NCBI RefSeq assembly: GCF_018326265.1
Contig: NZ_AP023360.1
Location: forward strand, 2,719,501 to 2,783,500
DNA: 64,000 bases
From: Catellatospora sp. IY07-71
GTDB taxonomy: Bacteria; Actinomycetota; Actinomycetes; Mycobacteriales; Micromonosporaceae
Direction: 5' to 3'
Shown here: positions 41,598-51,092 of the stretch, piece after piece
Layout: every line of letters begins with the position of its first letter
Position numbering within the stretch: the stretch's first letter is position 1
The notes under the pieces: generated by a model
Told to the model about the DNA's origin: nothing
Database searches by the model: none
Seen by the model: only the letters and a program-made list of their open reading frames with translations
Made by a program: the position numbers and the translations under genes

Positions 41598-43040
41598 TCA
41601 GGACTCCGGGGTGGGGGTGGGGTCGGAGTCGAGGGTGGGGGCCGTGGCGGATTGCTGGGCTACGGCGCGGACGGCGGCGGCTACGGCGGGGGCGACGCGG
41701 GCGTCGAAGACGCTGGGGACGATGACGCTTGGGTTGAGTTTCTCCTCGCCGACGACGTCGGCGATGGCCATGGCGGCGGCCAGGGCCATCTCCTCGGTGA
41801 ACTCGCGGGCCTGGGCGTCGAGCATGCCGCGGAAGACGCCGGGGAAGGCGAGCACGTTGTTGATCTGGTTGGGCTGGTCGGAGCGGCCGGTGGCGACGAC
41901 GGCGGCGTGCTTGCGGGCCTCGCGGGGGTCGACCTCGGGGTCGGGGTTGGCGAGGGCGAACACGATGGCGTTGGGGGCCATGCGGGCGATGTCGTCGCCG
42001 GTGAGCAGGTTGGGGGCGCTGACGCCGATGAAGACGTCGGCGCCGACGATCGCGCCGGGCAGGTCGCCGGAGTAGTTGTCCCGGTTGGTGTGCTCGACCA
42101 GCCACTGCCAGTTCGGGCCGAGATTGGCCATGTCGCGGTGCAGGGCGCCGCGGCGGTCGTACGCGATGACGTCGCCGACGCCCTGGCGCAGCAGCAGCTT
42201 CATGATCGCGGTACCGGCGGCGCCGGCGCCGGAGACGACTACCTTGACCTCGCTGAGCTTCTTGCCGACCACGCGCAGCGCGTTGGTCAGCGCGGCGAGC
42301 ACGCAGATGGCGGTGCCGTGCTGGTCGTCGTGGAAGACGGGGATGTCCAGCAGCTCGCGCAGCCGGGCCTCGATCTCGAAGCAGCGCGGGGCGGCGATGT
42401 CCTCCAGGTTGATGCCGCCGTACACCGGGGCGATCGCCTTGACGATGTTGATGATCTCCTCGGTGTCCTGCGTGTCGAGGCAGACGGGCCAGGCGTCGAC
42501 GCCGCCGAAGCGCTTGAACAGGGCCGCCTTGCCCTCCATGACCGGCAGCGCGGCGGCGGGGCCGAGGTTGCCCAGGCCGAGCACGGCCGAGCCGTCGGTG
42601 ACGACCGCGACGGTGTTGCGCTTGATGGTCAGGCGGCGGGCGTCGTCGGGGTTGTCGGCGATGGCCTGGCAGACCCGGGCCACCCCGGGGGTGTACGCCC
42701 GGGACAGCTCGTCACGCGTCTTCAGGTTGACCTTGGAGGTGACCTCGATCTTGCCGCCGAGGTGGAGCAGGAAGGTGCGGTCGGAGACCTTGCGGACCTC
42801 GACGCCGTCCATCGCCTCCAGCGCCTTGACGACCTGGTCGGCGTGCGCGCTGTCGGCGGTGTCGCAGGTGACGTCGGCGACCACGCGCAGGTGGTCGGAG
42901 TCGACCACGTCGACGGCGGTGACGATGGCGCCCGCCTCACCGACGGCCATGGTGAGCCGGCCGATCGCCGAGGAGTCGGCGATGACCGCCACACGTACGG
43001 TGATGGAGTATCCGGCGCTGGGCAGGCGGGTAGTGGGCAC
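41598..43040 (-). CDS. NAD(P)-dependent malic enzyme with N-terminal ACT-like domain
   Basis: The 480-residue protein begins with an ACT-type regulatory domain (VRVAVIADSSAIGRLTMAVGEAGAIVTAVDVV). The malic enzyme core follows: LSRAYTPGVARVCQAIA, KRNTVAVVTDGSAVLGLGNLGP, LEDIAAPRCFEIE, IPVFHDDQHGTA, and the nucleotide-binding VVVSGAGAAGTAIMKLL. It would oxidatively decarboxylate malate to pyruvate. The ACT domain suggests amino-acid control. The start is GTG 43040. It interrupts the common order dapF-hflX of actinobacteria. Confidence 0.92.
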   Translation of the reverse strand: MPTTRLPSAGYSITVRVAVIADSSAIGRLTMAVGEAGAIVTAVDVVDSDHLRVVADVTCDTADSAHADQVVKALEAMDGVEVRKVSDRTFLLHLGGKIEVTSKVNLKTRDELSRAYTPGVARVCQAIADNPDDARRLTIKRNTVAVVTDGSAVLGLGNLGPAAALPVMEGKAALFKRFGGVDAWPVCLDTQDTEEIINIVKAIAPVYGGINLEDIAAPRCFEIEARLRELLDIPVFHDDQHGTAICVLAALTNALRVVGKKLSEVKVVVSGAGAAGTAIMKLLLRQGVGDVIAYDRRGALHRDMANLGPNWQWLVEHTNRDNYSGDLPGAIVGADVFIGVSAPNLLTGDDIARMAPNAIVFALANPDPEVDPREARKHAAVVATGRSDQPNQINNVLAFPGVFRGMLDAQAREFTEEMALAAAMAIADVVGEEKLNPSVIVPSVFDARVAPAVAAAVRAVAQQSATAPTLDSDPTPTPES

Positions 43041-43239
43041 GATGTCGCCTTTCGTGAGATCAGTCGAGTTTCATTTTCCCACCACGTGGGCACTAGGGCT
43101 CAATCGCCTGCTGAACCGCCGGGTAACCCCGGCGGTCGCGTCCGGTGTACCGGGACGCGGAAGCAATGCAGGTGCGCTGGTGTTACATCCGTGCCAACCT
43201 TGAAGCCGTCAGATCTTCGAGTAAGACGGAGGAGCAGAT

Positions 43240-44676
43240 TTGCCTACTTTCCCGGACACCCTGGTGGCCGACGAGACCACCGGTGACCTCGAACTCGCGG
43301 AGCGCAATTCGCTGCGCCGCGTGGCCGGGCTCTCGACCGAGCTCACCGACGTCACCGAGGTCGAGTACCGGCAGCTGCGGCTGGAGCGGGTGGTGCTGGT
43401 GGGCGTCTGGACCTCCGGCACCGTCGTGGACGCGGAGAACTCCCTCACGGAGCTGGCCGCGCTCGCGGAGACCGCGGGCTCGCAGGTGCTGGAGGGCCTG
43501 ATTCAGCGGCGCAGTCAGCCGGACGCGGCCACGTTCATCGGCCGCGGCAAGGTCGACGAGCTGCGCGCCGCGGTGGAGTCGACCGGCGCGGACACCGTGA
43601 TCTGCGACGGCGAGCTGTCCCCGAGCCAGCTGCGCAACCTGGAGGAGCGGATCAAGGTCAAGGTGGTCGACCGGACCGCCCTGATCCTGGACATCTTCGC
43701 CCAGCACGCCAAGAGCAAGGAGGGCAAGGCCCAGGTCGAGCTGGCTCAGCTGCAGTACCTGGTGCCCCGCCTGCGTGGTTGGGGTGAGGCGCTGTCGCGG
43801 CAGACCGGTGGTTCCGGTCGCGGTGGCGGCGCGGGCGGCGGCGTGGGTCTGCGCGGTCCCGGTGAGACGAAGCTGGAGACCGACCGCAGGCGCATCCGCA
43901 CCCGGATCGCCAAGCTCAAGCGCGAGATCAACGGTATGCGGGTCATCCGCGACACCAAGCGCTCGGCGCGGCGTGCCAACACGGTGCCGTCCGTGGCGAT
44001 CGCCGGCTACACCAACGCGGGCAAGTCCAGCCTGCTCAACCGGCTCACCGGAGCCGGCGTGCTGGTCGAGGACGCGCTGTTCGCGACCCTGGACACGGCG
44101 ACCCGCCGGACCGCGGCGCGCGACGGCCGGGTGTACACCCTGTCCGACACGGTGGGCTTCGTGCGGCACCTGCCGCACCAGCTGGTGGAGGCGTTCCGCT
44201 CCACGCTGGAGGAGGTCGCCGACGCGGACCTGGTGGTGCACGTGGTCGACGGGGCCCACCCGGACCCCGAGGAGCAGGTGCGCGCGGTGCGCGAGGTGCT
44301 GGCCGAGGTCGGCGCCGACCGGCTGCCCGAGCTGCTCGTGGTCAACAAGGCCGACGCGGCGCCGCAGGAGACCCTGCTGCGGCTCAAGCGCGAGTGGCCG
44401 GACGCCGTCTTCGTGTCGGCCCACACCGGGCAGGGCATCGAGGAGCTGCGCGAGGTCATCGAGGACAAGCTGCCGGTCCCGGCGGTCGAGGTGCTCGCGT
44501 GCGTGCCGTACGACCGGGGCGACCTGGTCGCCAAGGTCCACCGAAGGGGTGAGGTGCTGGCGTCGGGACACACCGCCGCCGGAACGCAGCTCCGTGCGCG
44601 TGTCGACCGCGAACTGGCCGCTGAGCTGGGAACATTTACGATTACGGAAAGTGACTGGGTAGCCGACGCATCGTGA
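43240..44676 (+). CDS. hflX: GTPase HflX
   Basis: The 478-residue ribosome-associated GTPase splits stalled ribosomes. The N-terminal HflX domain contains SQPDAATFIGRGKVDELRAAV and the Gly-rich linker GGSGRGGGAGGGVGLRGPGE before the coiled coil. G1 is AGYTNAGKSSLLN, G3 is LSDTVGFVRHLPH and G4 is VVNKAD. The apparent start is a rare TTG at 43240 with GGAGGAG just upstream; no ATG or GTG fits the conserved N-terminus better. It is preceded by about 200 bases of promoter region. Confidence 0.95.
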   Translation: MPTFPDTLVADETTGDLELAERNSLRRVAGLSTELTDVTEVEYRQLRLERVVLVGVWTSGTVVDAENSLTELAALAETAGSQVLEGLIQRRSQPDAATFIGRGKVDELRAAVESTGADTVICDGELSPSQLRNLEERIKVKVVDRTALILDIFAQHAKSKEGKAQVELAQLQYLVPRLRGWGEALSRQTGGSGRGGGAGGGVGLRGPGETKLETDRRRIRTRIAKLKREINGMRVIRDTKRSARRANTVPSVAIAGYTNAGKSSLLNRLTGAGVLVEDALFATLDTATRRTAARDGRVYTLSDTVGFVRHLPHQLVEAFRSTLEEVADADLVVHVVDGAHPDPEEQVRAVREVLAEVGADRLPELLVVNKADAAPQETLLRLKREWPDAVFVSAHTGQGIEELREVIEDKLPVPAVEVLACVPYDRGDLVAKVHRRGEVLASGHTAAGTQLRARVDRELAAELGTFTITESDWVADAS

Positions 44677-44727
44677 CTTATTGATCGGGTTACACAAGAC
44701 CGTGCCCGGTCGTGGCAAACTGTCCGG

Positions 44728-46332
44728 ATGCGGTTAACGGGATTCCTGGTGAAGGCAGGCGCGGCCGTCGCCACGGTCGGCCTCGGAGTCGGGCTGGTCA
44801 GCGCCCCCGTGGGCGCAGCGCCCAGCCCGGCTCCCTCCGGCGGGGCACAGGAGAAGGCCAAGGCCGTTCCGGGCACGAAGGTGTGCACGATCAAGGACAA
44901 CCGCCTCACCGAACTCTCCGGCATGCTCGCCGTCGGCAAGTACGTCTATGTCATCAACGACGGCAGTGACGACCTCGCCCGTGAGCGGATCTTCCGGATC
45001 GATGCCGCCACCTGCACCATCGGCCAGACCAGCTACGGGTACAAGGACAACGGCGCGCGCGACCCCGAGGACATCGCGCTGGACCCGGACGGCAAGACCA
45101 TCTGGATCGCCGACACCGGCGACTCGCAGATCACCGAGAGCTTCACGGTCGAGCACAAGCGGTCCAGCATCGCGCTGTGGAAGTTCTCCGGTGGCAAGGT
45201 GACCGGCCCGTTCCGGATGAGCTACCCGCAGAAGAAGTACGACTCCGAGGCGCTGCTGTTCGGCAAGGACGGCTTCCCGATCGTCGTCACCAAGGACTGG
45301 GACTTCGCCGCCGCCGAGGGCAAGACGCGGCTGTTCTCCCCCACCACCTGGCCGATCGAGGCGAACAACTCGACCCCGGTGCCGATGAAGGAGCTGGGCT
45401 CCTTCACCCTGCCGCGCACCGACACCTCGAACCCGTTCACCAGCCTGGGCCGTCGCCAGGTGACCGGCGCGGCGACGAACGCGGACCGCACCAAGGTCGT
45501 GCTGCGCACCTACGCCGACGCGTACGAGTGGGAGCTCAAGGACGGCGACGTCGCCGGGACGCTGACCAAGGAGAAGCCCCGGGTCACCTACCTGCCCGAC
45601 GAGCCGATGGGTGAGGCGATCACCTACTCGGCCGACGGCGAGAAGCTCCTGACCGTCTCGGAGACCCAGCAGACCGACACCCCGAACGGCGACCCGCAGA
45701 GCCCGGTCCTGCTCAGCTACACCCCGTCGGTGAAGGAGCACACCGAGGCCGCGCCGGTCGAGGGTCCGAAGAAGTCCGAGAAGGCGTGGTACCTGTCGCT
45801 GTTCAGCACCATCGACCAGCTCTACATCGCACTGGCCGGGGTCGGCGTGTTCGGCGTGCTGCTGGTCGTGCTCGGCGTGTTCGGCGTGCTGAAGTCGCGC
45901 AAGCGCCGCGGCCGCAAGGGCGGCGACGAGGACGACGACCTGGTGCCCGCGGACAACTCCGCGACCACGCTGCTCGCCCCCGTGGGTGCCGGCGTGGGCG
46001 GCGGCTACCAGTCCGGCTACTACGCCGACCCGGGCGGCTACGACCCGGGTTACGGCCAGCAGGGCGGCTACGGCCAGCCGCAGGGCTACCCGCAGGCGGG
46101 CGGCTACGACCAGGGCTACGGGCAGCAGCACGGCGGTTACGACCCGGGCTACGGCCAGCAGCAGGGTTATCCGCAGGCCGGCGGCGGGTACGACCCCGGC
46201 TACGGCGGCCAGCAGGGTTACGGGCAGCAGGGCGGCCAGTACGGCGGCGGCTACCAGCAGTACCAGGCCGAGCCGGCGTACTACGACGGTGGTTACCAGA
46301 ACCAGCCGGGCTACGACCCGTACCAGCGCTGA
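44728..46332 (+). CDS. Exported beta-propeller-like protein with one membrane helix and Tyr/Gly/Gln-rich cytoplasmic tail
   Basis: The 534-residue protein has a signal peptide (about residues 1-31). The exported region of about 325 residues contains propeller-like motifs such as [22 protein letters not shown]. One membrane helix follows at about 364-388 ([19 protein letters not shown]), then a basic stop-transfer stretch ([11 protein letters not shown]). The tail of about 105 residues is made of [18 protein letters not shown] and GYGQQ repeats. The tail resembles the low-complexity regions of phase-separating proteins. No family name can be given for the whole. The ATG has no obvious ribosome binding site and may be leaderless. 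A strong hairpin follows. Confidence 0.8.
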   Translation: MRLTGFLVKAGAAVATVGLGVGLVSAPVGAAPSPAPSGGAQEKAKAVPGTKVCTIKDNRLTELSGMLAVGKYVYVINDGSDDLARERIFRIDAATCTIGQTSYGYKDNGARDPEDIALDPDGKTIWIADTGDSQITESFTVEHKRSSIALWKFSGGKVTGPFRMSYPQKKYDSEALLFGKDGFPIVVTKDWDFAAAEGKTRLFSPTTWPIEANNSTPVPMKELGSFTLPRTDTSNPFTSLGRRQVTGAATNADRTKVVLRTYADAYEWELKDGDVAGTLTKEKPRVTYLPDEPMGEAITYSADGEKLLTVSETQQTDTPNGDPQSPVLLSYTPSVKEHTEAAPVEGPKKSEKAWYLSLFSTIDQLYIALAGVGVFGVLLVVLGVFGVLKSRKRRGRKGGDEDDDLVPADNSATTLLAPVGAGVGGGYQSGYYADPGGYDPGYGQQGGYGQPQGYPQAGGYDQGYGQQHGGYDPGYGQQQGYPQAGGGYDPGYGGQQGYGQQGGQYGGGYQQYQAEPAYYDGGYQNQPGYDPYQR

Positions 46333-46340
46333 TTTGAAAG

Positions 46341-46374
46341 AAGCGGCCCGTCCCCGGAAGAGGGCGGGCCGCTT
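46341..46374. terminator. Bidirectional terminator between convergent genes
   Basis: The arms AAGCGGCCCG (46341-46350) and CGGGCCGCTT (46365-46374) are followed by TCT. GAAAG on the left and CTTTC on the right make it work in both directions, between the propeller protein gene and lexA. Confidence 0.85.
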
Positions 46375-46388
46375 TCTCGTGTCGTGCG

Positions 46389-47126
46389 TCAGACCCGGCG
46401 CATCACGAAGACGACCTTGCCGAGGATGACCGCCGCGTCGCCGGGGATCGGGTCGTAGGCCGGGTTGCGCGGCATCAGCTGCACGTGCCCGTCGCGCAGG
46501 CGGTAGACCTTGACGGTGGCCTCGCCGTCGATCATCGCGGCCACGATGTCGCCGTTCTCCGCGGTGGGCTGCTGGCGGACCACCACCCAGTCGCCGTCGC
46601 AGATCGCGGCCTCGATCATCGAGTCGCCTTTGACCTGGAGCGAGAAGAGCGTGCCCTGGCCGACCAGCTCGCGCGGCAGCGGCAGCACCTCCTCGATCGA
46701 CTCCTCGGCGAGGATCGGGCCACCGGCCGCGATGCGGCCCAGCAGCGGCACGTAGACCGGGGTGGGCCGGGCGGCGAGCGCCGCCTCCTCGTCGGGGTCG
46801 GCGGCGGTGCGCACGTCCACCGCGCGCGGGCGCGACGGGTCGCGGCGCAGGAAGCCCTTCCGCTCCAGCTCCTTGAGCTGGTAGGCGACCGAGGACGGGG
46901 AGACCAGGCCGACGGCCTCGCCGATCTCGCGCACGGTGGGCGGGTAGCCGTGCTGCTCCACCCAGTCGCGGATGACGGCGAGGATGCGCTTCTGCCGGCT
47001 GCTGAGGTCGGCGGTCTGCAGGTCCGCAGGGGAGGCGCTGGTCGCGGCGACCGCGCGCAGAGGCCCCGCGCCGGCGGGCGCGGCCGGCGGCCGACCGGGC
47101 CGGGACGCTCGCTCTGTGGGGGACAT
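46389..47126 (-). CDS. lexA: SOS repressor LexA
   Basis: The 245-residue repressor has a winged helix at about residues 42-105 ([41 protein letters not shown]). The C-terminal autoprotease cleaves at A134-G135 (GRIAAGGP), with catalytic S169 in GDSM and K206 in ATVKVY. A 40-residue Pro/Ala-rich extension precedes the DNA-binding domain. Start at ATG 47126 with GGAGG upstream. A probable LexA box at 47200 implies autoregulation, and another precedes recA at 18376. Confidence 0.96.
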   Translation of the reverse strand: MSPTERASRPGRPPAAPAGAGPLRAVAATSASPADLQTADLSSRQKRILAVIRDWVEQHGYPPTVREIGEAVGLVSPSSVAYQLKELERKGFLRRDPSRPRAVDVRTAADPDEEAALAARPTPVYVPLLGRIAAGGPILAEESIEEVLPLPRELVGQGTLFSLQVKGDSMIEAAICDGDWVVVRQQPTAENGDIVAAMIDGEATVKVYRLRDGHVQLMPRNPAYDPIPGDAAVILGKVVFVMRRV

Positions 47127-47199
47127 GTCGGACCTCCGGTGGATAGTGACAGTGGCGGCGACTCTTACCGGACACACTAATGCGACCTGAAGTCAGTTT

Positions 47200-47213
47200 C
47201 AAACATCTGTACG
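47200..47213. promoter_or_regulatory. LexA box upstream of lexA
   Basis: CAAACATCTGTACG matches the consensus CGAACATATGTTCG at 11 of 14 positions and lies 74 bases before the lexA ATG in the 399-base region divergent from nrdR. Confidence 0.6.
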
Positions 47214-47332
47214 ACTCTGTCGATGGTGTCACGGATGTTTCACGTGTGGGTGACGGTCCGTGTTGTTGTCGGCGACACGCCACAAGCAAGCGCGTTTCAA
47301 CTTGCCTCAGAGGCGTCTGGGGCATAGTTTCA

Positions 47333-47348
47333 ACACCACATCTTGTGG
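47333..47348. promoter_or_regulatory. nrdR: NrdR box 1
   Basis: ACACCACATCTTGTGG is an inverted repeat (ACCACA/TGTGGT) close to the NrdR consensus acaCwAtATaTwGtgt. It lies 178 bases before the nrdR ATG. Confidence 0.7.
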
Positions 47349-47363
47349 TGGCTTCGAGCCGAC

Positions 47364-47379
47364 CGCCCATAGATTGGGG
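47364..47379. promoter_or_regulatory. nrdR: NrdR box 2 (degenerate)
   Basis: CGCCCATAGATTGGGG keeps the ATAGATTG core of the NrdR consensus. It begins exactly 31 bases after box 1, the helical spacing expected for paired NrdR boxes. Confidence 0.5.
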
Positions 47380-47525
47380 TGAGAGCCCCAACTGGCGGTA
47401 TGGCCGATGCCCCGTACCCGCACCCACCCCCGGGCGGCCGCGACGCGGCGGACGCCGGCGGTGCCGTGCCCGGAGTGCGGGGCGGCAACCGCCCGGGAGC
47501 GACGACGACGTGGGAGGTGACAGCG

Positions 47526-48059
47526 ATGCGATGCCCGTACTGCCGGCACCCGGACTCCCGTGTGGTGGACTCCCGCGAGGCCGAGGACGGCCAGATCATC
47601 CGCCGGCGCCGGCACTGCCCCGAATGCGGCAAGCGGTTCACCACGGTCGAGGAATCGGTGCTGGCCGTGGTCAAGCGTAGCGGGGTGACCGAGCCGTTCA
47701 GCCGGTCGAAGATCATGAACGGGGTGCGCAAGGCCTGCCAGGGGCGGCCGGTGGACGACGACTCCATCGCGCTGCTGGCCCAGCGGGTCGAGGAGGCGGT
47801 CCGCGCGCGGGGGGCGGCGGAGGTGCCCAGCCAGGAGGTCGGGCTGGCCATCCTGGGGCCGCTGCGCGACCTGGACGAGGTTGCCTACCTGCGCTTCGCC
47901 TCGGTGTACCAGGACTTCCAGTCCGCCGACGACTTCATCCGCGAGATCGAGACGCTGCGCGCGGCGGCCAAAAAGAATCCCGCCGGGACGGTTGAAACGG
48001 CCGCCGCTGGGCAAGAGGCGGCGGACGAGCCCGCCACGGCCGGTCAGCACGCGGGCTGA
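47526..48059 (+). CDS. nrdR: Transcriptional repressor NrdR
   Basis: The 177-residue nucleotide-sensing repressor of ribonucleotide reductase genes has an N-terminal zinc ribbon with C3, C6, C31 and C34. An ATP-cone domain follows from about residue 47 ([25 protein letters not shown]...). The C-terminal 30 residues are a variable Ala-rich tail. ATG 47526 follows GGGAGGTGACAGCG. It is adjacent to nrdJ, 63 bases downstream, and preceded by two likely NrdR boxes. Confidence 0.95.
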   Translation: MRCPYCRHPDSRVVDSREAEDGQIIRRRRHCPECGKRFTTVEESVLAVVKRSGVTEPFSRSKIMNGVRKACQGRPVDDDSIALLAQRVEEAVRARGAAEVPSQEVGLAILGPLRDLDEVAYLRFASVYQDFQSADDFIREIETLRAAAKKNPAGTVETAAAGQEAADEPATAGQHAG

Positions 48060-48122
48060 GCCCCGCCATCAGAACGTGTTTTTGAGTTGTTGAGAAGTTA
48101 GAGAACCTTGAGGGGGCTGACG

Positions 48123-50941
48123 ATGGGGGAGAACGCCACGGCGAGCGCGAAGCGCACGCGGGCGAACGCCGGAGGTCTGAAGATCGAGCGGGTGTGGACG
48201 AAGGACGGCGTCCACCCGTACGACGAGATCACCTGGGAGCGCCGGGACGTCGTCATGACGAACTGGCGCGACGGCTCGATCAACTTCGAGCAGCGCGGGG
48301 TCGAGTTCCCCGAGTTCTGGAGCGTCAACGCGACCAACATCGTGACGACGAAGTACTTCCGGGGCGCGGTCGGCACCCCGAGCGCGAGTGGAGCCTCAAG
48401 CAGCTGGTGGACCGGGTCGTGAAGACCTACCGGGCCGCCGGTGAGAAGTACGGCTACTTCGCCACCCCCGCCGACGCCGACGTGTTCGAGCACGAGCTGA
48501 CCTGGATGCTGGTGCACCAGGTGTTCAGCTTCAACTCCCCGGTCTGGTTCAACGTGGGCACGCCCAGCCCGCAGCAGGTCAGCGCCTGTTTCATCCTGTC
48601 CGTGGACGACTCGGTCGACTCCATCATGGACTGGTACAAGGAGGAGGGGCTGATCTTCAAGGGCGGCTCCGGCTCCGGCGTGAACCTGTCCCGTATCCGG
48701 GCCAGCCGCGAGCTGCTGTCCTCCGGCGGCACCGCCTCCGGCCCGGTCAGCTTCATGCGCGGCGCCGACGCCTCGGCCGGCACCATCAAGTCCGGCGGCG
48801 CCACCCGGCGCGCGGCGAAGATGGTCATCCTCGACGTGGACCACCCGGACATCGAGGAGTTCATCGCGACCAAGGCGCGCGAGGAGGACAAGATCCGCGC
48901 GCTGCGCGACGCCGGCTTCGACATGGACCTGGGCGGCCGCGACATCGTCAGCGTGCAGTACCAGAACGCCAACAACTCGGTGCGCGTGTCCGACCAGTTC
49001 ATGGACGCCGTCGAGAACGGCAAGCCGTTCGAGCTGCTGGGCCGCCTCGACGGCCGGGTCATCGACACCGTCGACGCCAAGGACCTGTTCCGCAAGCTGG
49101 CGCAGGCCGCGTGGGAGTGCGCCGACCCGGGCATCCAGTACGACGACACCATCAACGACTGGCACACCTGCTCCGAGACCGGCCGCATCACCGCGAGCAA
49201 CCCCTGCTCGGAGTACCTGCACCTGGACGACACCTCGTGCAACCTGGCCTCGCTGAACCTGATGAAGTTCCTCGGCGAGGACGGCTCGTTCGACGTGGCC
49301 CGCTTCGTCAAGTCGGTCGAGTTCGTGATCACCGCGATGGACATCTCCATCTCGTTCGCGGACTTCCCGACCCAGAAGATCACCGAGAACACCCGCGCCT
49401 ACCGCCAGCTCGGCATCGGCTACGCCAACCTCGGCGCGCTGCTGATGGCGTCGGGCCTGCCGTACGACTCCGAGGCGGGCCGCCAGCTGTCCGCCGCGAT
49501 CACCGCGCTGATGACCGGCGCCGCCTACCGCCGCTCGGCCGAGCTGGCCGGCGTCGTCGGCGCGTACGACGGCTACGCCCGCAACGCCACCCCGCACCAG
49601 CGGGTCATGCGCAAGCACGCCGAGGCAGCCGACGCGCTCAAGCCGCAGGGCCCGGTCGCCACGCTGGTCGCCAAGGAGGCGCAGAAGCAGTGGAAGGCCG
49701 GCAACGCCCTCGGTGAGAAGCAGGGCTGGCGCAACTCGCAGGCCAGCGTGCTCGCGCCCACCGGCACCATCGGCTTCATGATGGACTGCGACACCACCGG
49801 CGTGGAGCCGGACCTGGCGCTGGTCAAGTTCAAGAAGCTGGTCGGCGGCGGCTCGATGCAGATCGTCAACCAGACCGTGCCGCGCGCCCTGCGCAACCTG
49901 GGCTACCAGGAGGAGCAGGTCGAGGCGATCACCGAGTTCATCGGCGAGCACGGCCACGTCGTCGACGCCCCCGGCCTCAAGCCGGAGCACTACCCGGTGT
50001 TCGACTGCGCCATGGGTGAGCGCGCCATCGCCCCCATGGGCCACGTGCTGATGATGGCCGCGGTGCAGCCGTTCATCTCCGGCGCGATCAGCAAGACCGT
50101 CAACATGCCGGAGACGGCGACGGTCGAAGAGGTCGAGCAGATGTACTTCGACGGCTGGCGTCTCGGCCTCAAGGCCCTGGCGATCTACCGCGACAACTGC
50201 AAGGTCGGCCAGCCGCTGTCGGTCGCCAAGAAGGAGGCCCCGGCCGCCCCCGCCGCCGCGGTCGCCCCGGTGTCCGCCCCGGTCGTGGAGAAGGTCATCG
50301 AGTACCGGCCGGTCCGCAAGCGGCTGCCGAAGAAGCGGCCGTCGCAGACGGTGTCGTTCACGGTCGGCGAGGCCGAGGGCTACCTGACCGCCTCGTCCTA
50401 CCCGGACGACGGCCTCGGCGAGGTCTTCCTCAAGCTCGGCAAGCAGGGCTCGACCCTGGCCGGGGTCATGGACGCGTTCTCGATCGCGGTCTCGGTCGCG
50501 CTGCAGTACGGCGTGCCGCTGCAGACGTACGTCGAGAAGTTCATGAACATGAAGTTCGAGCCGGCCGGTATGACCGACGACCCGGACATCCGCCTGTCGA
50601 ACTCGGTGATGGACTACATCTTCCGGCGGCTCGCGCTGGACTTCCTGCCGTACGAGCAGCGGGCCGAGCTGGGCGTCTTCACGGCCGCCGAGCGTGCCGC
50701 GCGGCTGCGGGCCGAGGAGGAGGGCGTCGAGTACGTCCCGCCGACGCCCGCCACGGTGACCGCCGACGCGCCGGCCGCGCCGGTGCCCGCCGCGCGGATC
50801 GGCTCCTCCACCGAGGTGCTGGAGTCGATCACGGGCCGCGTCTCGGACGCGCCGCTCTGCTACACCTGCGGCACCAAGATGCGCCCCGCCGGCAGCTGCT
50901 ACGTCTGCGAAGGCTGCGGCTCCACCAGCGGCTGCAGCTGA
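48123..50941 (+). CDS. nrdJ: Vitamin B12-dependent ribonucleotide reductase NrdJ, with apparent one-base frameshift
   Basis: This is a class II reductase of about 940 residues that makes deoxynucleotides with adenosylcobalamin. Features seen are GVEFPEFWSVNATNIVTTKYF, the substrate-site SGSGVNLSRIRASRE, the catalytic NPCSE motif, ALLMASGLPYDSEAGR and a C-terminal zinc finger (CYTCGTKM...CYVCEGCG). The reading frame breaks at the CCCC run at 48376-48379. The upstream frame gives FRGAVGTP and then meets a stop, while the downstream frame resumes as EREWSLKQLVDRVVKTY. One missing C restores continuity. A strong GAGGGGG site precedes ATG 48123. Confidence 0.92.
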
Positions 50942-50955
50942 CCCGCATCCCGTCA

Positions 50956-50983
50956 GGGGGTCGGACCTTCCGGTCCGGCCCCC
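50956..50983 (+). terminator. Intrinsic terminator after nrdJ
   Basis: The stem GGGGGTCGGACC (50956-50967) with GGTCCGGCCCCC (50972-50983) has a TTCC loop and a following TTT, beginning 15 bases after the nrdJ stop. Confidence 0.85.
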
Positions 50984-51024
50984 TTTCGCGTACCCCCTTG
51001 TGGGCGTGGTCGCCCCGGCGGCTG

Positions 51025-51082
51025 CAGTTTCGGGGAAACTGCGGGAAAGCGGGCCGTCTTAGCGGCACTTTCCCCGAAACTG
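51025..51082. repeat. Palindrome with CAGTTTCGGGGAAA arms
   Basis: Perfect 14-base arms at 51025-51038 and 51069-51082 enclose 30 bases. A shorter relative with the same GTTTCCCCGAAAC theme lies at 29752-29797. It sits 11 bases beyond the stop of the MBL hydrolase gene. Confidence 0.75.
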
Positions 51083-51092
51083 CGGGCGGCGG

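Noticed and set aside
47379-47525. Possible cobalamin riboswitch between the NrdR boxes and nrdR/nrdJ
   Set aside because: No B12-box-like sequence or typical long folded leader was seen; only GC-rich spacer and ribosome binding site.
48098-50044. A long minus-strand frame opposite nrdJ
   Set aside because: The plus strand carries clear NrdJ motifs; the antisense product is low-complexity.
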